The notes under the pieces are model-generated. The model made no database searches. It worked only from the letters and a program-made list of their open reading frames with translations, and was not told the origin of the DNA. Shown here one piece after another: positions 28,200 to 39,951 of a stretch of DNA of 64,000 nt (position 1 is its first letter; each line of letters starts with the position of its first letter). Source of the DNA: Linnemannia schmuckeri (Eukaryota; Mortierellomycota; Mortierellomycetes; Mortierellales; Mortierellaceae). The position numbers were made by a program, and so were the translations under genes. The stretch lies in contig JANATG010000019.1 of assembly GCA_029449235.1 (NCBI GenBank), positions 310,001 through 374,000 on the forward strand. Reading direction: 5' to 3'.

Positions 28200-28445
28200 G
28201 GTGCTGGGAAGAGAGTGTGTGGGTCTTGTTGAGATGAGGCAAGCATAGTGGAGGGAAGGAGGGAAAGGCTGTAAAGAATGAGGCATTCACAGAAGTCGAT
28301 ATAAGCAGTGCCGAAAAAAATGACGAAGTTGCGTCTGATAGAAAAACAAAATGAAAATCTATGCCCAAACACTCTAAAGGTTTAGTAAGCAATATTCGAG
28401 CTCACCCTGACAATGTTGTTTCGCATCTTCGTGGTTTGTTTTTGA

Positions 28446-28475
28446 TGTTGAACGATTTCAAATTGCCCAAGGGAT
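28446..28475 (-). repeat. Right terminal inverted repeat of the Tc1/mariner-like element
   Basis: Reverse complement pairs with 26689-26718; together they enclose the transposase. Confidence 0.75.
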
Positions 28476-30979
28476 GATAATTGGAAGAAGGAGCAAGCTG
28501 AGAGTGGACATTGTTGTACTTTTATTATGAGAACTTTTCAACAGATGTTCTCAGAGCATCTTGTTGGCTGCCTCTTGGACATTATTGTCTTTATTCGTAC
28601 AATAGGATCAATACCGAGCTCCCCTGGCCATAATCGTCAGTATAATGACTGGCTTTCATGGCGACAGTAAGAAAGAAGAGTTCTCTCTTTTCGGTACTCC
28701 TGGACAGTATTCCTTGACAGTACTCAGATTGCACACCTAGCGAGGTGATTCGAGTGTACGTATTGCCATTGCACTGTCGTTTTCATTTTTTTTTTTTCAT
28801 TCAGCGACGCGCCAAGCCTATCCATATTATTTTCTTAATTCATTTATGCGTCAAAAACGGCCCTTCTTTTTTTTTCTCTCTTATCCAATGACACGTCAAA
28901 TAACAACGCCTTTTTTTTTTCGTCCATTGACGCGTCAAAAAAAATACGTCGTTTCTTTCAGTTGGATAGGTTCAACATCACGGCTGTAGTTTGCTTGATA
29001 ATTAGTTTTTAGTGAGTGAGAGATTGAAAGTCTTAGTTGAATTCCCTCCACCATTGCTATGGCAACCAGGCACGAAAAGTTTTACGTTATTAACAGTGTT
29101 TGCATTTTTTTCCCCTAAAGGTAGTCAAGCGTGGTCTGCGTACGCTGCTTTTTTGTTGAGTGCTTCGAAAAGAAATTACCCTTCTTGTGTATGTTTTCGA
29201 TGACCACTAGCCAGACATAAAGGCTTTTATTCAGTATAAGCCATTTTGTATGGCTTCAACTCTCTTGTTCTTGGCGTTAGTTTCGCTTTTGCCGTGAGTC
29301 GTCACCCAATATGTCTGTGCCAATGAGCGATATTCACCCTCTTTTTCTCTCTTTCTCCTTCCCTCAGTTCTTGCCGGGAGGGGAAAACGATGAAGCAGAG
29401 AGGCAACTCATTGAGAGGAAAGGAGTAGACACATGTCGATGCTTGAAAGAAGGAAGAAATCGATTGGTTGGTCCGTGTTAGATCACCCGAAATGGTTATC
29501 TCTCCTTTAACATCGATTGGTCCCACGCGTCCTTTCATTAGTCTCGTTTTTTCTGCCTTTCGCCCCTATTTTTTATGCGTTTGGTTTTGCCTACAGCCCA
29601 TTTTTTTTTCTCCTTCCTCTGCCTTGTCTATTTCGGCATGTGAGCTTCCAACTTTATAGCCTCTTCTGTTTCCCAGACATCCATTTTCAACCAGTGGCTT
29701 TTTTTGCCACCACTCATTCATATCCATCTGGATCTTTCTACCTTCGCGACCTTGATATTTCTTTCTTCTTTTTCTTTCTTCTTTCACCTTTCGTTTTATC
29801 CTCTTTACAGCTTCCTCTCTCCTTTTCCGTTTTACTCACCCGAGCTCCTCTCGTCTCTCCTATACTCATTCACACAACCTCATTCGATATTAACTGGACG
29901 CAAGAACCAGACCATGGAGACAAAGTTCTTAGGCACAAGCATCTGCCAGTCAAGCGAAGTGCACTGTCTACATGCTCAATCCGTTCATTCTGCCATATCA
30001 TCTTCGCTTGTCAATAGGCGAAGCTAGTGGGGTTGTGGAAGGGTCATTGATCCTGTGTGTAGCTTGTATACTTGACCACACCCATCCGCCGGAATCTTCT
30101 TCAAAGGACTTATCGAGTCTCTTTTTCATGGCTATTTGACGGAAGGGCTTTTGTACTATAGTCCAGCGTGATGAAGAGACTTTGTTATGCATTTTCTATT
30201 GAGGACGGTAACCTATACGGTCACTGGTGGGTTCTTTAACCTGCTGAGAAAAGCCGCCATTTTTTTTTCTCGGCAGGGTTTCCAGATGGGTTCACGGGTT
30301 ACAGCCTCATTCGTGCTTGGTGGACATTCCGGAAAGAGCCAAACTGCCGATAAAACTCTCTAGCGGCCTGGTGTGGGCATATGGCTGGGGACTTGATGAT
30401 GTTTTTTTCAATCGTGCTTTGCCTTTTTCTGATGGTTGATTGCGGTGACATGAGATGGTTGAAAGGGACTCGTTGCGTGAGCAGTTATCGGCTTTCTCAG
30501 ATCTCATCCTGACCCTCCCTTTCTTTTTTGTATTCCCTTTTCCTTTTCCGTTCACTTTTTAGTTGGCACGAGAGCAAATTGCAAGGATCGACATGAGACT
30601 AACATGCAAAGTCAGTAAGAGACGAATACTCAAAAGAATAAAGCTCGATGTTAAATAGGCTACTTGTGTCTTGTTTAGAAGATGCTCGCCAGAAAAGGAA
30701 AAAAAAAAAAAGGTAATTGGAAGGAGACCCGCCTTTTTTACATACCCTTCTCTTTTCAGTTCAAAATCTCGGGCCGCCAAGGAGAAAAGAGGGTCGTCCA
30801 AACCATGTTTTTGGACAGTATGGGGTTACAAGTCAGTCTACAGTAGAACAGGTCTAGCCCCAAAACACTTGCCCTCAAAATCATGAAAACACGTCAAGTT
30901 TTATTCCGTGCGAGAAGGGGATCGAAGTAGGATATGGGTAAGGCAACAGCCCGAACCAGAGTGGTTTCGTTTCTTTGGT
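28476..30979. other. 2.5-kb stretch without recognisable genes
   Basis: Between the transposon and the lipase pseudogene. It holds four spaced GACRCGTCAA-like motifs at 28806-28938 and a CT-rich stretch at 29560-29880 resembling a gene leader, followed at 29913 by an ATG with only 37 codons. I looked for the missing N-lobe of the kinase remnant in 28476-28760 and did not find it. Confidence 0.55.
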
Positions 30980-32083
30980 TCAGTCCCTGACGCTACAGTC
31001 GGCAGGTGAGGCGTTACTGGAGGGTCCGACATGTTGAGGATCTATGGAACAAAGGCTTTTGACTTTGGCATGAGGATGTGTTCAGGGGAGGCCTGTTTGC
31101 AAAGAGCTTGAAGGGCTGTGATCACAACTCCAGTCTGTTTTGGAATGACGATCTGTAAGGCGTCACAACCTTGCTGAGTCTAGAGTGGATGAAGGGAAAA
31201 CTCTACTTAAAAACTAACTGAACAAAGGCCATGCGAGGACAGTGCAAAATTGTACCGAAGTAAACAAGTGAGAAGAAGCATACATGGTCACAGTATTAGC
31301 TTGAAAGACGTCCAGCAGGGTCTCGCCGCTTTCGTTCAACTTCCAGATAAAGGCTGATGTTCTGAGAATGTTTTGCAGACCGAGCACTATATAAATCAAG
31401 ACACTTGACTGACTTTATAAACTCGACATGGAAGCAAGTCTGAAAATAGAAATGCCATGGTTGACTGACAGGATACCAATCAAAGGACCGATTTCCTTCT
31501 TCCATCAAGGTGCTTTACCCAATAACGCAGTAAGACTCCGCCTTGACTGTGGCCTATAAAGACCATCTGCCTCGCACTCGTACTCGTATGTGTTGTCAAT
31601 TGATGCTTGTTAAATGGGCAGCGGTTTTTTCAGCATTCTAGGAAACAAAGCAGAGTACTGGAAGCAATGGGAAAAGCACCTGTGGCATCAAGAAAGCAGC
31701 TGGCAAAGCACTAGTCTCTTCTGCATTCTTGACAGCTGGAGCAATAGCTTCGACAGAGCCCAAGAACTTCTTGTAATAAACACCATAGGTGGTCGAGAAC
31801 GCGCAGTATCCATGCTTGACCAGAGCTGGAGTAAGTTCGCTCCAGGAATGCTCGTTGAAGGTTGTCGCGTGGAGGAGGATGAGGGGTCGTTTGTTATCTG
31901 TGGGCTTACAGTTCCATTCATCCAGGCTCGATCGCCGGATGCCCTTCGTATCGAATACGCTTGATTCGTCGTTTGTTGGTGATGTGGTTGATTACGCTTG
32001 TGCTGGTGTCGCATCTGTCAAGGTTACATTGCTAGTAGGGTGAGAAGGAGGGAGAGGAAGAGGGGGCCGAGTGAAGTCTTCAT
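30980..32083 (-). pseudogene. Class-2 secreted lipase pseudogene
   Basis: Decayed paralogue of the lipase at 62318-63480. From 32083 it reads a signal peptide (MKTSLGPLFLSLLLTLLA). A frameshift and then an in-frame TAA (near 31990) follow. The body continues WNCKPTDNKRPLILLHATTF, HGYCAFSTTYGVYYKKF and SVEAIAPAVKNAEE, clearly parallel to the intact copy. An intron begins at the same place (after ..DATG). The nucleophile elbow FIGHSQGGVLLRYWV is preserved near 31550-31590. Next come a frame break, a stop, loss of about 20 codons after SVNHG, and LLDVFQANTV before a second intron at the same site as in the paralogue. Exon 3 reads TGVVITALQALC, then a TAG, and a shifted end SSNASPADC. Shared introns show DNA-level duplication, not retroposition. 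Confidence 0.85.
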
Positions 32084-32860
32084 TGTGCTGTAAAATATGC
32101 AGAATGAGAAGAAAAGCAGTAGTGGAAAGCTTAAGCAACAAAGAGGTGCCCTTTTATGAAAGAGAATGCTTGTTCTCGTCGACAACACCTTTAAATCTAA
32201 GACAGGTGCAGCATGTCTTAGAAAGTCAACCAGCCATTGTTCCTTGAAGATAAGAGATGCGCGTTCATATCTGATCTGAGGATCTGATCTCACCTGAAAT
32301 TCATAAAGGAGTGACTTTGTGTCTGATATAGCAATGGGGCAAGTAGCAAAAATGACTTCGTGGGGGAAGAGAGTGTAACGGACATGGCCCGGAGGGCAGC
32401 ATTGGCATGACACTAGGTTGTCGTGAATCCTGATGGCCATGTCAATAAAAAAGAGAAATCTTTACTATGAACGCGTCAAGTACGTTCTTGTTGAAGGTGA
32501 ACCATGCAAATAGTCTCATCATAGAAAAAAGCAAATATCAGTATAGAAGGATCACCGACGGCAAGAACGCGTATATTGTGTAGATTGCCGTACGCAGCAT
32601 CGCCTCCAGGCTCTTTCAAATTATCGCCGCGTTGATTCATGAGCCAGAGTGAGAACGACCCTTAAGCTGCACGATCCAATGCCTCCTTCCTTCTTGTTTT
32701 CCTTTGAGCACAGTTCCACTCTGTCTGTCTATTTGTTGCTCATCCCTCACCTTCCCCTTCCCCCTTGCCTTCGTTCCTTTTTCTTCCCTTCTCTTTACAT
32801 CCATCATTCTTCATCCATCCCTCTCCCCTCTTTACCCTTCTACTTCGCTCATTCGCTGAC
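32084..32860. promoter_or_regulatory. Divergent spacer between lipase pseudogene and SWA2
   Basis: 777 bp. The part next to SWA2 (from ~32690) is a CT-rich leader like others here. No gene recognised. Confidence 0.5.
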
Positions 32861-35800
32861 ATGGATGACCTGCTGGGCCTCTCCTGGGAGCAAAAAGGCC
32901 CTGCCAATAACAACAGCAACCGCCAGGGTGCCAACAGCGCAGGCATGGCCTCTGGAAAAGTCAAGCCCGTGCCCCCTCCCCCGACCTCCAAGCCCGCACA
33001 CCTGCAGATGGGTCTCTCCAAGGCCGGACTCGTCCCCACCCCGGCCTCATCCAACCCTCTCCCTGCACCACAGCCCTACCGCAACATCAACAGCTCCACT
33101 GGCATCTCCCCTTCGCCTGCATCATCGCAAAAAAAGAACGCCGACGACGTCTTTGGCTCGCTCATGCCCTCCTTTGGCCAGAACACTTCCTCAGGAGTCA
33201 CCAAGAGTCTCAACTCCATGTCGCTGGACGAAAGGCGTCGACATGACCAGCAGCAACAGTCTAACTCCTGGGGATCCCTCAGCAATTCGCCCACACCTGC
33301 TTCCTCTGCCTCGCCGTTTGGCTCCTCTAGCTTCAATTCGTCCTCCTCTTCAGGCTTTTCGCAACCTTCTCGATCGACGTTCAGTCCAGCTATGAACTCT
33401 TCAACATCGTCAACACCAAAGGGATATGATCCAGGAAACATGGCAGGACTCCAACGACCTATCGCCACATCGTCACCTCAGCCTGTACCAGGATTCGCAT
33501 CTCCGATCCCAAAGTTCCCGCAGCCTCAACCATTGTCATCACAGCAGCAGCAGTTCAATCTCTCGCGCAACCAGAGCCCGGCAGGAGGATACCTTGCTTC
33601 CCCAGGAGTTCTCGGTCGATCGCTCTCGCCTGCGATGACACCGTTGCAGCCTGAACGGTCAAACAACTCGTCTCCCTCAACAATGGCTTCAACACCTACA
33701 TCCAAGGATCCGTTCGGTGCTCTCCTTGGTGATCAAGTCTCACGGAACAGCCCCTCTATGAAGAACCAGTCTTTGAACTCCATGTATGCAAACCACAGTT
33801 TTTTTATGCTCAATTTTTGTTATCTGTTAATGCGTGTGCTTAATTGCTCACCCGAGATGGAACCTTGAGACCACCTGTAATTTGACACTCAGTTCTATTA
33901 TTGACCCTCTCCCTCCTTGTCGCTTCATTTAAACCCCTGTCCATCAATCTAGCCGAAATAATACCCCTCCCCTTGGACAGCAACCCACTGCCAAGGTGGC
34001 AGACCCGTGGGATCTAGACTTTTTGGCCAGTGCTACTGTCACCAAACCAGCCCAGGTATTGACGATGTTATCATTTCAGCGAATTTTTCGACTTTTTATG
34101 GTCGTACAAACTGATACACTGCCCGTGTCTGACCCGCCATCAAACTTTCAATAGACGCCTGTCTCCAGTAACGACGTCTTCGACTTGGGATCGTTTGAAT
34201 CAGCGCCTCCGGAAAAATCAGCTCGTCAGCGAGATTCTATGGACGCTCTGAACTCTTTTATCGGGAAGCAACCATCACCAGCAGGATCACCGTCTCAACG
34301 CACCAGCCCTCCAACTTCAAGGACACCAGCAGCCAAACCTCCACGATCTGCAACAGCAGCATCAAAGCCATCGAGCAGAGAGGATGCCGACATTGCACAG
34401 ATCGTTAGCATGGGCTTCTCGGCCGAACGCGCAAAGCTGGCCCTCGCAATGACTGAGAATGGACGAGATATCGAGGCAGCCATCGAATACTTGGTTCAAA
34501 ACGATGAGGCAGAGGACCAAATGCCCTCCAGGAGACGTAACCAAAGCACAAGAGAGCGAGGACAGGAAGAGAGACGACCTTACCGTGACGATAGCGACCC
34601 CGCTCTGGAGGATCGCCGGAGAAGGAATCAAGGCAGGGGACAAGTGCAACAACAGCAGGAACTGTCGAGAGCACAGCAGCTTCAACAGCAAAAGGACAAG
34701 TTCGTGGGCACGGCATCTGTCTTCGGAATGTCTGTGCTGTCCAAGGCCAACGAGATCTACAAGCAAGGTCGCGACAAGGTTCAGTCGGTGATGGAGGATA
34801 TGACGGCAGAAGAACCAAGGTCGACTGCCGCTCGTCGGCACCAGTGGGTCGAGGACGAGTTTAAGCCCAGCCGTGGCCAATATAAGGATTCAGATTCGGA
34901 GGAGGACGAAGTCTACAGAGGTCGACGGGAACAGCAGCGCCAACAGGAGCAACGCCAACAGCAGCAACAGCGTCAACAACAACAGCAGCAGCAGTCATCA
35001 CGGCCACGCCAGGAGAAGGAGGCTTTCGAGGATACATATGTTTCGTCATCTCGACGAGGAGGCGCCGCCACATCCAGGAACCAACAACCTTTGTTTTCCA
35101 TGGGCGACTCCCCCAGCAAACAAAAGTCTAGCATGTCAACACCTCCTTTTTCGTCTGGCTCAGTTTCTTCAACTCCTTCCAACGCTGCTCGGACAACCAG
35201 GACTCCTTCGCCTCTCCCACCCAAGCCCGCTCGCCCACCCCGTACTCTTGTTCAAGCGAGTAGCCAGCAGCTGGCTGAGTCGAATCATTACAAGGAGAAA
35301 GGAAATGAAGTCTTCAAGCTGGGTCAATTTGGCCAAGCTGCGGAATTCTACGCACGTGCTAGTCAGTCTCTACCATCGGGTCATATCCTTCTGATTGTGA
35401 CCCAGAACAACCGTGCTGCTGCTCTGTTGAAGATTGGCGAGTATCGCGAGACAGTGTCTGTATGCGACAAGACCGTTTTGCAAGTGCAGGGACCTGATGG
35501 ACAAGGTGTTCAGGATGTCCTGCCTGAGAGCGTTGGCGTAAACCTCAAGGACCAAATGGGCAAGGCTTTGATGCGCCGTGCAACTGCGTACGAGAACCTC
35601 GAAAAGTATAAGGAGGCCAGGGATGACTGGGCAAAGTTGAAGGAGCTGGATCCAGGACACCGGAACGCTGCTGAGGGACAACGTCGATGTGAAAAGGCGA
35701 TTGCTATGGTCAATGGTGGTGGAGCTGATGGTTTTGCTCAACCAACTGCCAAGAAGCCCGCTGTGTCGGCAGCGCGTCAGGGCGGCATGTCAGTGTCGTC

Positions 35801-36345
35801 GCCTATGCAGGATATGTTTGCTTCTCAACAACGGACCAATAACGACGCCAAAGTGAAGGCCGAGTTGGCGCGATCGGAGGGAGTGAGCAAGTTGCGTCAG
35901 AATGCAGCCCAGCAGGAGAGGGACGAGGACGAGAAGCTGAGACTGACAGATCAGGTTGAGATGAAGATGACGATGTGGAAGGCGGGCAAGGAAGACAATA
36001 TCCGTGCGCTGATTTCATCTCTTGGGTCGGTTCTTTGGGAGGGTGTAGGCTGGAAGCCAGTGGGTTTGCATGAGCTGGTTACCCCTTCGCAGGTTAAGAT
36101 CAAGTATATGCGCGCCATCGGCAAAATGCACCCTGATAAGGTACGCTTTTGTCTCTCTCGATTTGTTTTCGCTCTTGGTGAAATGAACTCGCCGATACAT
36201 TTACTTTTTGTTAACTAATGCTATTTTCCCCTGTAAATGATAGTTGAGTGCGTCGACGACGATAGAGCAGAGGATGATGGCCAATACCATTTTCAGCACC
36301 CTCAACTCTGCCTGGGATGCGTTCAAGGTGCAAAATAACATGTAG
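32861..36345 (+). CDS. SWA2: SWA2/auxilin-like clathrin-uncoating co-chaperone (UBA-TPR-J)
   Basis: Swa2/auxilin recruits Hsp70 to clathrin-coated vesicles for uncoating. Four exons give 1037 residues: 32861-33783, 33953-34055, 34155-36140 and 36244-36345. The N-terminal ~400 residues are disordered Ser/Pro/Gln-rich with clathrin/adaptor-type peptides: MDDLLGLSW, KDPFGALLGD, and ADPWDLDFL (DPF and DPW motifs). A UBA domain lies at ~417-455 (IAQIVSMGFSAERAKLALAM). Gln/Arg-rich linkers follow. TPR repeats span ~714-845 (NHYKEKGNEVFKLGQFGQAA; NNRAAALLKIGEYRE; KALMRRATAYENLEKYKEA). The C-terminal J domain has the HPD signature in KMHPDK at ~1000-1004, split from its last helix by intron 3. The order UBA-TPR-J is diagnostic for Swa2, though this protein is longer than the yeast one (668). 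Confidence 0.92.
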
Positions 36346-36586
36346 CATTTTAGAATTAAAAGGAATGATAATTGATCGTGAGTGCTGCGCCTGGGGCTGG
36401 TAAACAAATTTTGATGTTAAGCCACCGATAGCTTCATTTTTTTTTTTCTTTTTTTTTTGTGGCAACTACTTTGAACTGAGTTTCTGCCAAAGTTGGTTGT
36501 TGTCTTTTGCTGGTCTTTGCATTGCTGTCACCTTCCCTTTCATACATTCCTCTCCTTCTTTTCCCCTCCTTCATACACACATCACA

Positions 36587-39500
36587 ATGTCGGACACGCC
36601 AGCATCCACCGTGGCCGAGACCGCCACTACGACAACAGCAACAACCGCAGAGGAGAACACCAGCAAGTCGACACTCTTTGTCCGTGGTCTTCCCTATGAG
36701 GCCACCAGCGCACAGCTTGAGGCCTTCTTTTCCGAAATCGGACCTGTCCGTTCCTGCTTCGTTGTCCTCGACCGCAGTGCCGAGCAGATTGCGGCAGAGT
36801 CCCCCTCTTCTGAAGATAACAAGGCCGGCATCGCTGCTGCTGCTGCCACTGCTGCTAAGACCACCCCCAAGAACAAGGGATTCGGATTCGTGCAGTTTGT
36901 CTTGCCCGAGGATGCTGACAAGGCCATCAACGAGTTGCGCGGAACAAAGTTCTTGAAGCAGCGACCCCTCATCATGGAAAAGGCTGTCAAGAAGTCACGT
37001 ATGTGTCTTCTTTTGCTGATGCGTTATGTGAGTTGAAATTTTATCTGTTCCTGTTATGCTGACATTACTATCTTTTGGTTGTTGGTTAATCTTGTAGATG
37101 ATGGAGAGGACAAGCCCAAGAAGGAGTTCAAGCCCAAGGCCAAGACTGACAAGCTCAAGAATGACAAGGCTAAGCAGGAAAAGAAGGAAGAAACAGAAGA
37201 ACCCAAAGAGAAGAAGTAAGGATCACCATTTATCTTGACACAGGAGATTGAAGTGTTCTATGAGACTGGATTCATCACTAACATTTTATTTTCGCTCTGT
37301 TATAGCTATTCATTCCAGACTGTCGTATTAAAGGGACTGGGCAAGGATATTACCAAGAAACACATCTACAAGAAGGTCCGCAAGTCTGGAGAGGTCAAGG
37401 AGGTCATTTACCCAGTCATCACAAAAGCCCCTGAAGCCGCCGAAGGAGAGCAAAAGGGCGAGGATCAGGTCGAGGAAGGAACTGGTGAGTCACGGATACT
37501 GTTCATTGCTGGATCATTCAAGGACGATATGCTGCGTTTTGAGAAGGAACTAACCGATTTCTTCCATCGATTAGCACATATTATTTATTCCACTGCCGCA
37601 TTGGCTGCACAGGCTGTTCAGGCCCTCGATGGACACATTTTCAAGTCGTGCGCCCTTCACGCTGCTCTACTGGCTTCACCCTCCGTCTACAAGCGTTGCC
37701 GATTGATTGTTCGCAACTTGCCCTGGAAGTACAGAGAGACTGAGCTCCGTGATCTGTTCACCAAGTACGGCACTGTTCATGAAGTCAACTTGCCTCGCAA
37801 GTTCGAGGGAGGTCCTCTCCGTGGATTCGGATTTGTTCAAATGGAGAATTTGGAGGCGACCGAGAAGGCCGTTGCTGCCTTGAACGGTACTGAGCACCAT
37901 GGTCGTACCATTGCTGTCGATTGGGCGTTGGCCAAGGATCGTTTCGAGGAGGCTGAGGCCAAGGCACAGGACGAGGCACCAGTAGCACCAACAGCAGAGG
38001 AGGATCAGGATGTTGAGATGGAGGATGCTTCTGCAGAGAACGAGGACGACGAGGAAGAGGAGGATGAGGATGAAGACAACGAGGATGAGGATGATGATGA
38101 GGGCGAGGAGGGATCTGATGATGAAGATGAGGACCTTGACTTGGACCATCTTCAAGGCAGCGACGACGAGGAAGCAGAGGATTCTGATGAGGAGATGGAT
38201 GCCGAGGAGGAGGATGCCGCTGCTTTGGCCGCCCTTGATCTTGAGGAGGCTAAGGAGAAGGAGCAGAGTAAGTTCACGTCGTTCAGGAACACCGCAAACA
38301 TCAATTCGAAATTTATTGAAAAACATTTCTAACTTCCCTTTTTCGTACGAACTTTTAGCCAAGATGGTTCTCCCTGATCCCAGTGAAGGCACCACTCTTT
38401 TCATCCGCAACTTGGATTTCGAGGCAACAAAGGATGATCTGTTCGAGCTCTTCCGTCACTGGGGAAAGCTGCGCTACTGCCGTGTGACAATGGATCACGA
38501 CACTGGACGGTCCCGCGGTACAGGATTTGTTTGCTACTTTAACAAGGGCGCTGCCGACAACTGTATGGCTGAGGCTGAGAAGGTCGCTGCTATTGTCAAC
38601 CCCATCCAGGCAGAGAACGACAAGAAGAAGAAGAACAATTTTGTCAAGCACACTATCTTGCAGCCCGACTTGCCTGAGGAGCTCGCAGTCAAGTTTACTC
38701 TCAACGGACGTGTCCTCAACGTTGTCCGTGCCGTCGACAAGAAGTCTGCCGTGACGCTATTGGAGGCTGGTCAGCAGAAGCGTGAGCGTGAGGATCGCAG
38801 AAACTTGTACCTGATGCGCGAGGGTGTCATTTTCCCTGATTCGCCCGCCGCCAAGTCGATCTTGCCCGGAGAGTTGGCCAAACGCCAGGCTTCATTCTCT
38901 GCTCGTCGTGCTCTCCTCGCCCGCAACCCCTCACTCTATATCTCCAAGACCCGTCTTTCGATCCGTAATTTGCCCATCAAGATGGACGAGAAGGATCTGC
39001 GCAAGTTGGGAGTGCAGGCTATTCAAAAATTCAAGAACGAGGTCAAGGATGGCAAGCGTGGACATCTATCGACGGACGAGATGGCAGAGGGCTGGGATAA
39101 GCGCGTATTTGTCAAGCAGGCCAAGATTGTCCGGTCCAAGGATCGTGTTGACGGAGATACCAAGCAATTGCGGTCGAAAGGATACGGTTTCTTGGAGTAC
39201 TCTACTCATGCACATGCTTTGGCTGGTCTCCGCTGGTTGAACAACAATCCCTCGCTGTTTGGTGAGAAGAAGTGTCTGATTGTCGAGTTTTCGGTCGAGA
39301 ACGTAATGGTCAACAAGCAGAGAGATGAGCGTGAGACGAGGCGGATGGGTAAGGGTGAAAGGGACGGAAAGCGTAAGCGTGAGGGAGAGGATGACGGCGA
39401 AGGAGAGCATTTTAACCACCAGGGTGAGGAGGACCAGGAGAGGAAACGACCCAGGAGATCGATCCATGAGGGTGGTGGACGGGATCGTGGCGAGTCTCGT

Positions 39501-39770
39501 GGTGGATTCCGTGGAGGCCGTGGCGGTGGTGATCGTGGTGGATTCCGTGGAGGACGCGGTGGTGGAGACCGAGGTGGCTTCCGTGGAGGCCGTGGCGGAT
39601 CTAGCGATCGTGGCGGTTCCAGGGGTGGTTTCCGTGGAGGTCGCGGTGGATCCAGTGATCGTGGTGGCTCCAGAGGAGGATTCCGTGGCGGTCGCGGTAG
39701 CCGCGGAGGCGGTAGTGGAGACCGTGGCGGCCGTGGTGGATTCCGCGGTCGTGGTCGCGGTCGCGATTAA
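36587..39770 (+). CDS. NOP4: Nucleolar RNA-binding protein NOP4 (RBM28-like) with RGG tail
   Basis: Nop4 binds pre-60S particles and is needed for 27S pre-rRNA processing. Five exons give 937 residues: 36587-36998, 37098-37215, 37306-37484, 37575-38267 and 38359-39770. Several RRMs are visible: RRM1 from ~26 (STLFVRGLPYEATSAQLEAF; KNKGFGFVQFV), a divergent RRM2 (QTVVLKGLGKDITKKHI), RRM3 at ~278-355 (RLIVRNLPWKYRETELRDLF; GPLRGFGFVQM), and RRM4 from ~480 (TTLFIRNLDFEATKDDLFEL; GTGFVCYF). A late segment (RLSIRNLPIKMDEKDL; GYGFLEYSTHAHAL) is as in RBM28/Nop4. A long Asp/Glu tract separates RRM3 and RRM4. Unusually, the last ~100 residues are FRGGRGG repeats. Spacing to SWA2 is 241 bp, same strand; it is convergent with the next gene, 181 bp apart. 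Confidence 0.92.
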
Positions 39771-39951
39771 TTTCATGGCTCCATTATTTCACAAAACAAG
39801 CACACACAATAACCATTTTTCATTAGATTTCCCCTCCGCATGCATTAAAATATCATTTTTCATTATATTTCTTTTTCTGATGCATGCTTATGTTTTATTG
39901 TTGTTCTGATTGCCGTAATGGTTTTGAGGATGGAGAAAGGAGGAGGAAAAA

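Larger units (their letters stand above)
26689..28475 (-). mobile_element. Tc1/mariner (IS630-type) DNA transposon, inactive
   Basis: About 1.79 kb bounded by a ~30-bp terminal inverted repeat. The left end is 26689-26718 (plus: ATCCCTTTGGCAATTTGAAA...). The right end, read on the minus strand from 28475, starts ATCCCTTGGGCAATTTGAAA...; 25 of 30 positions agree by eye. GAT flanks both ends directly, while TA, the usual target for this superfamily, is near but not exactly placed, so the last few bases are uncertain. The single gene inside is a frameshifted DDE transposase. The left end abuts the kinase remnant. Confidence 0.75.

Noticed and set aside
29913..30026. 37-codon frame (METKFLGTSICQSS...) after a CT-rich, leader-like stretch
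   Set aside because: The leader resembles real promoters here, but no splice continuation or similarity was seen; it may be a relic.
31614..31964. 116-codon plus-strand frame
   Set aside because: It overlaps the lipase pseudogene in antisense and its sequence has no independent similarity.
34362..34880. 172-codon minus-strand frame inside SWA2
   Set aside because: Antisense of a Gln/Arg/Ala-rich coding region; the plus strand has the UBA domain.
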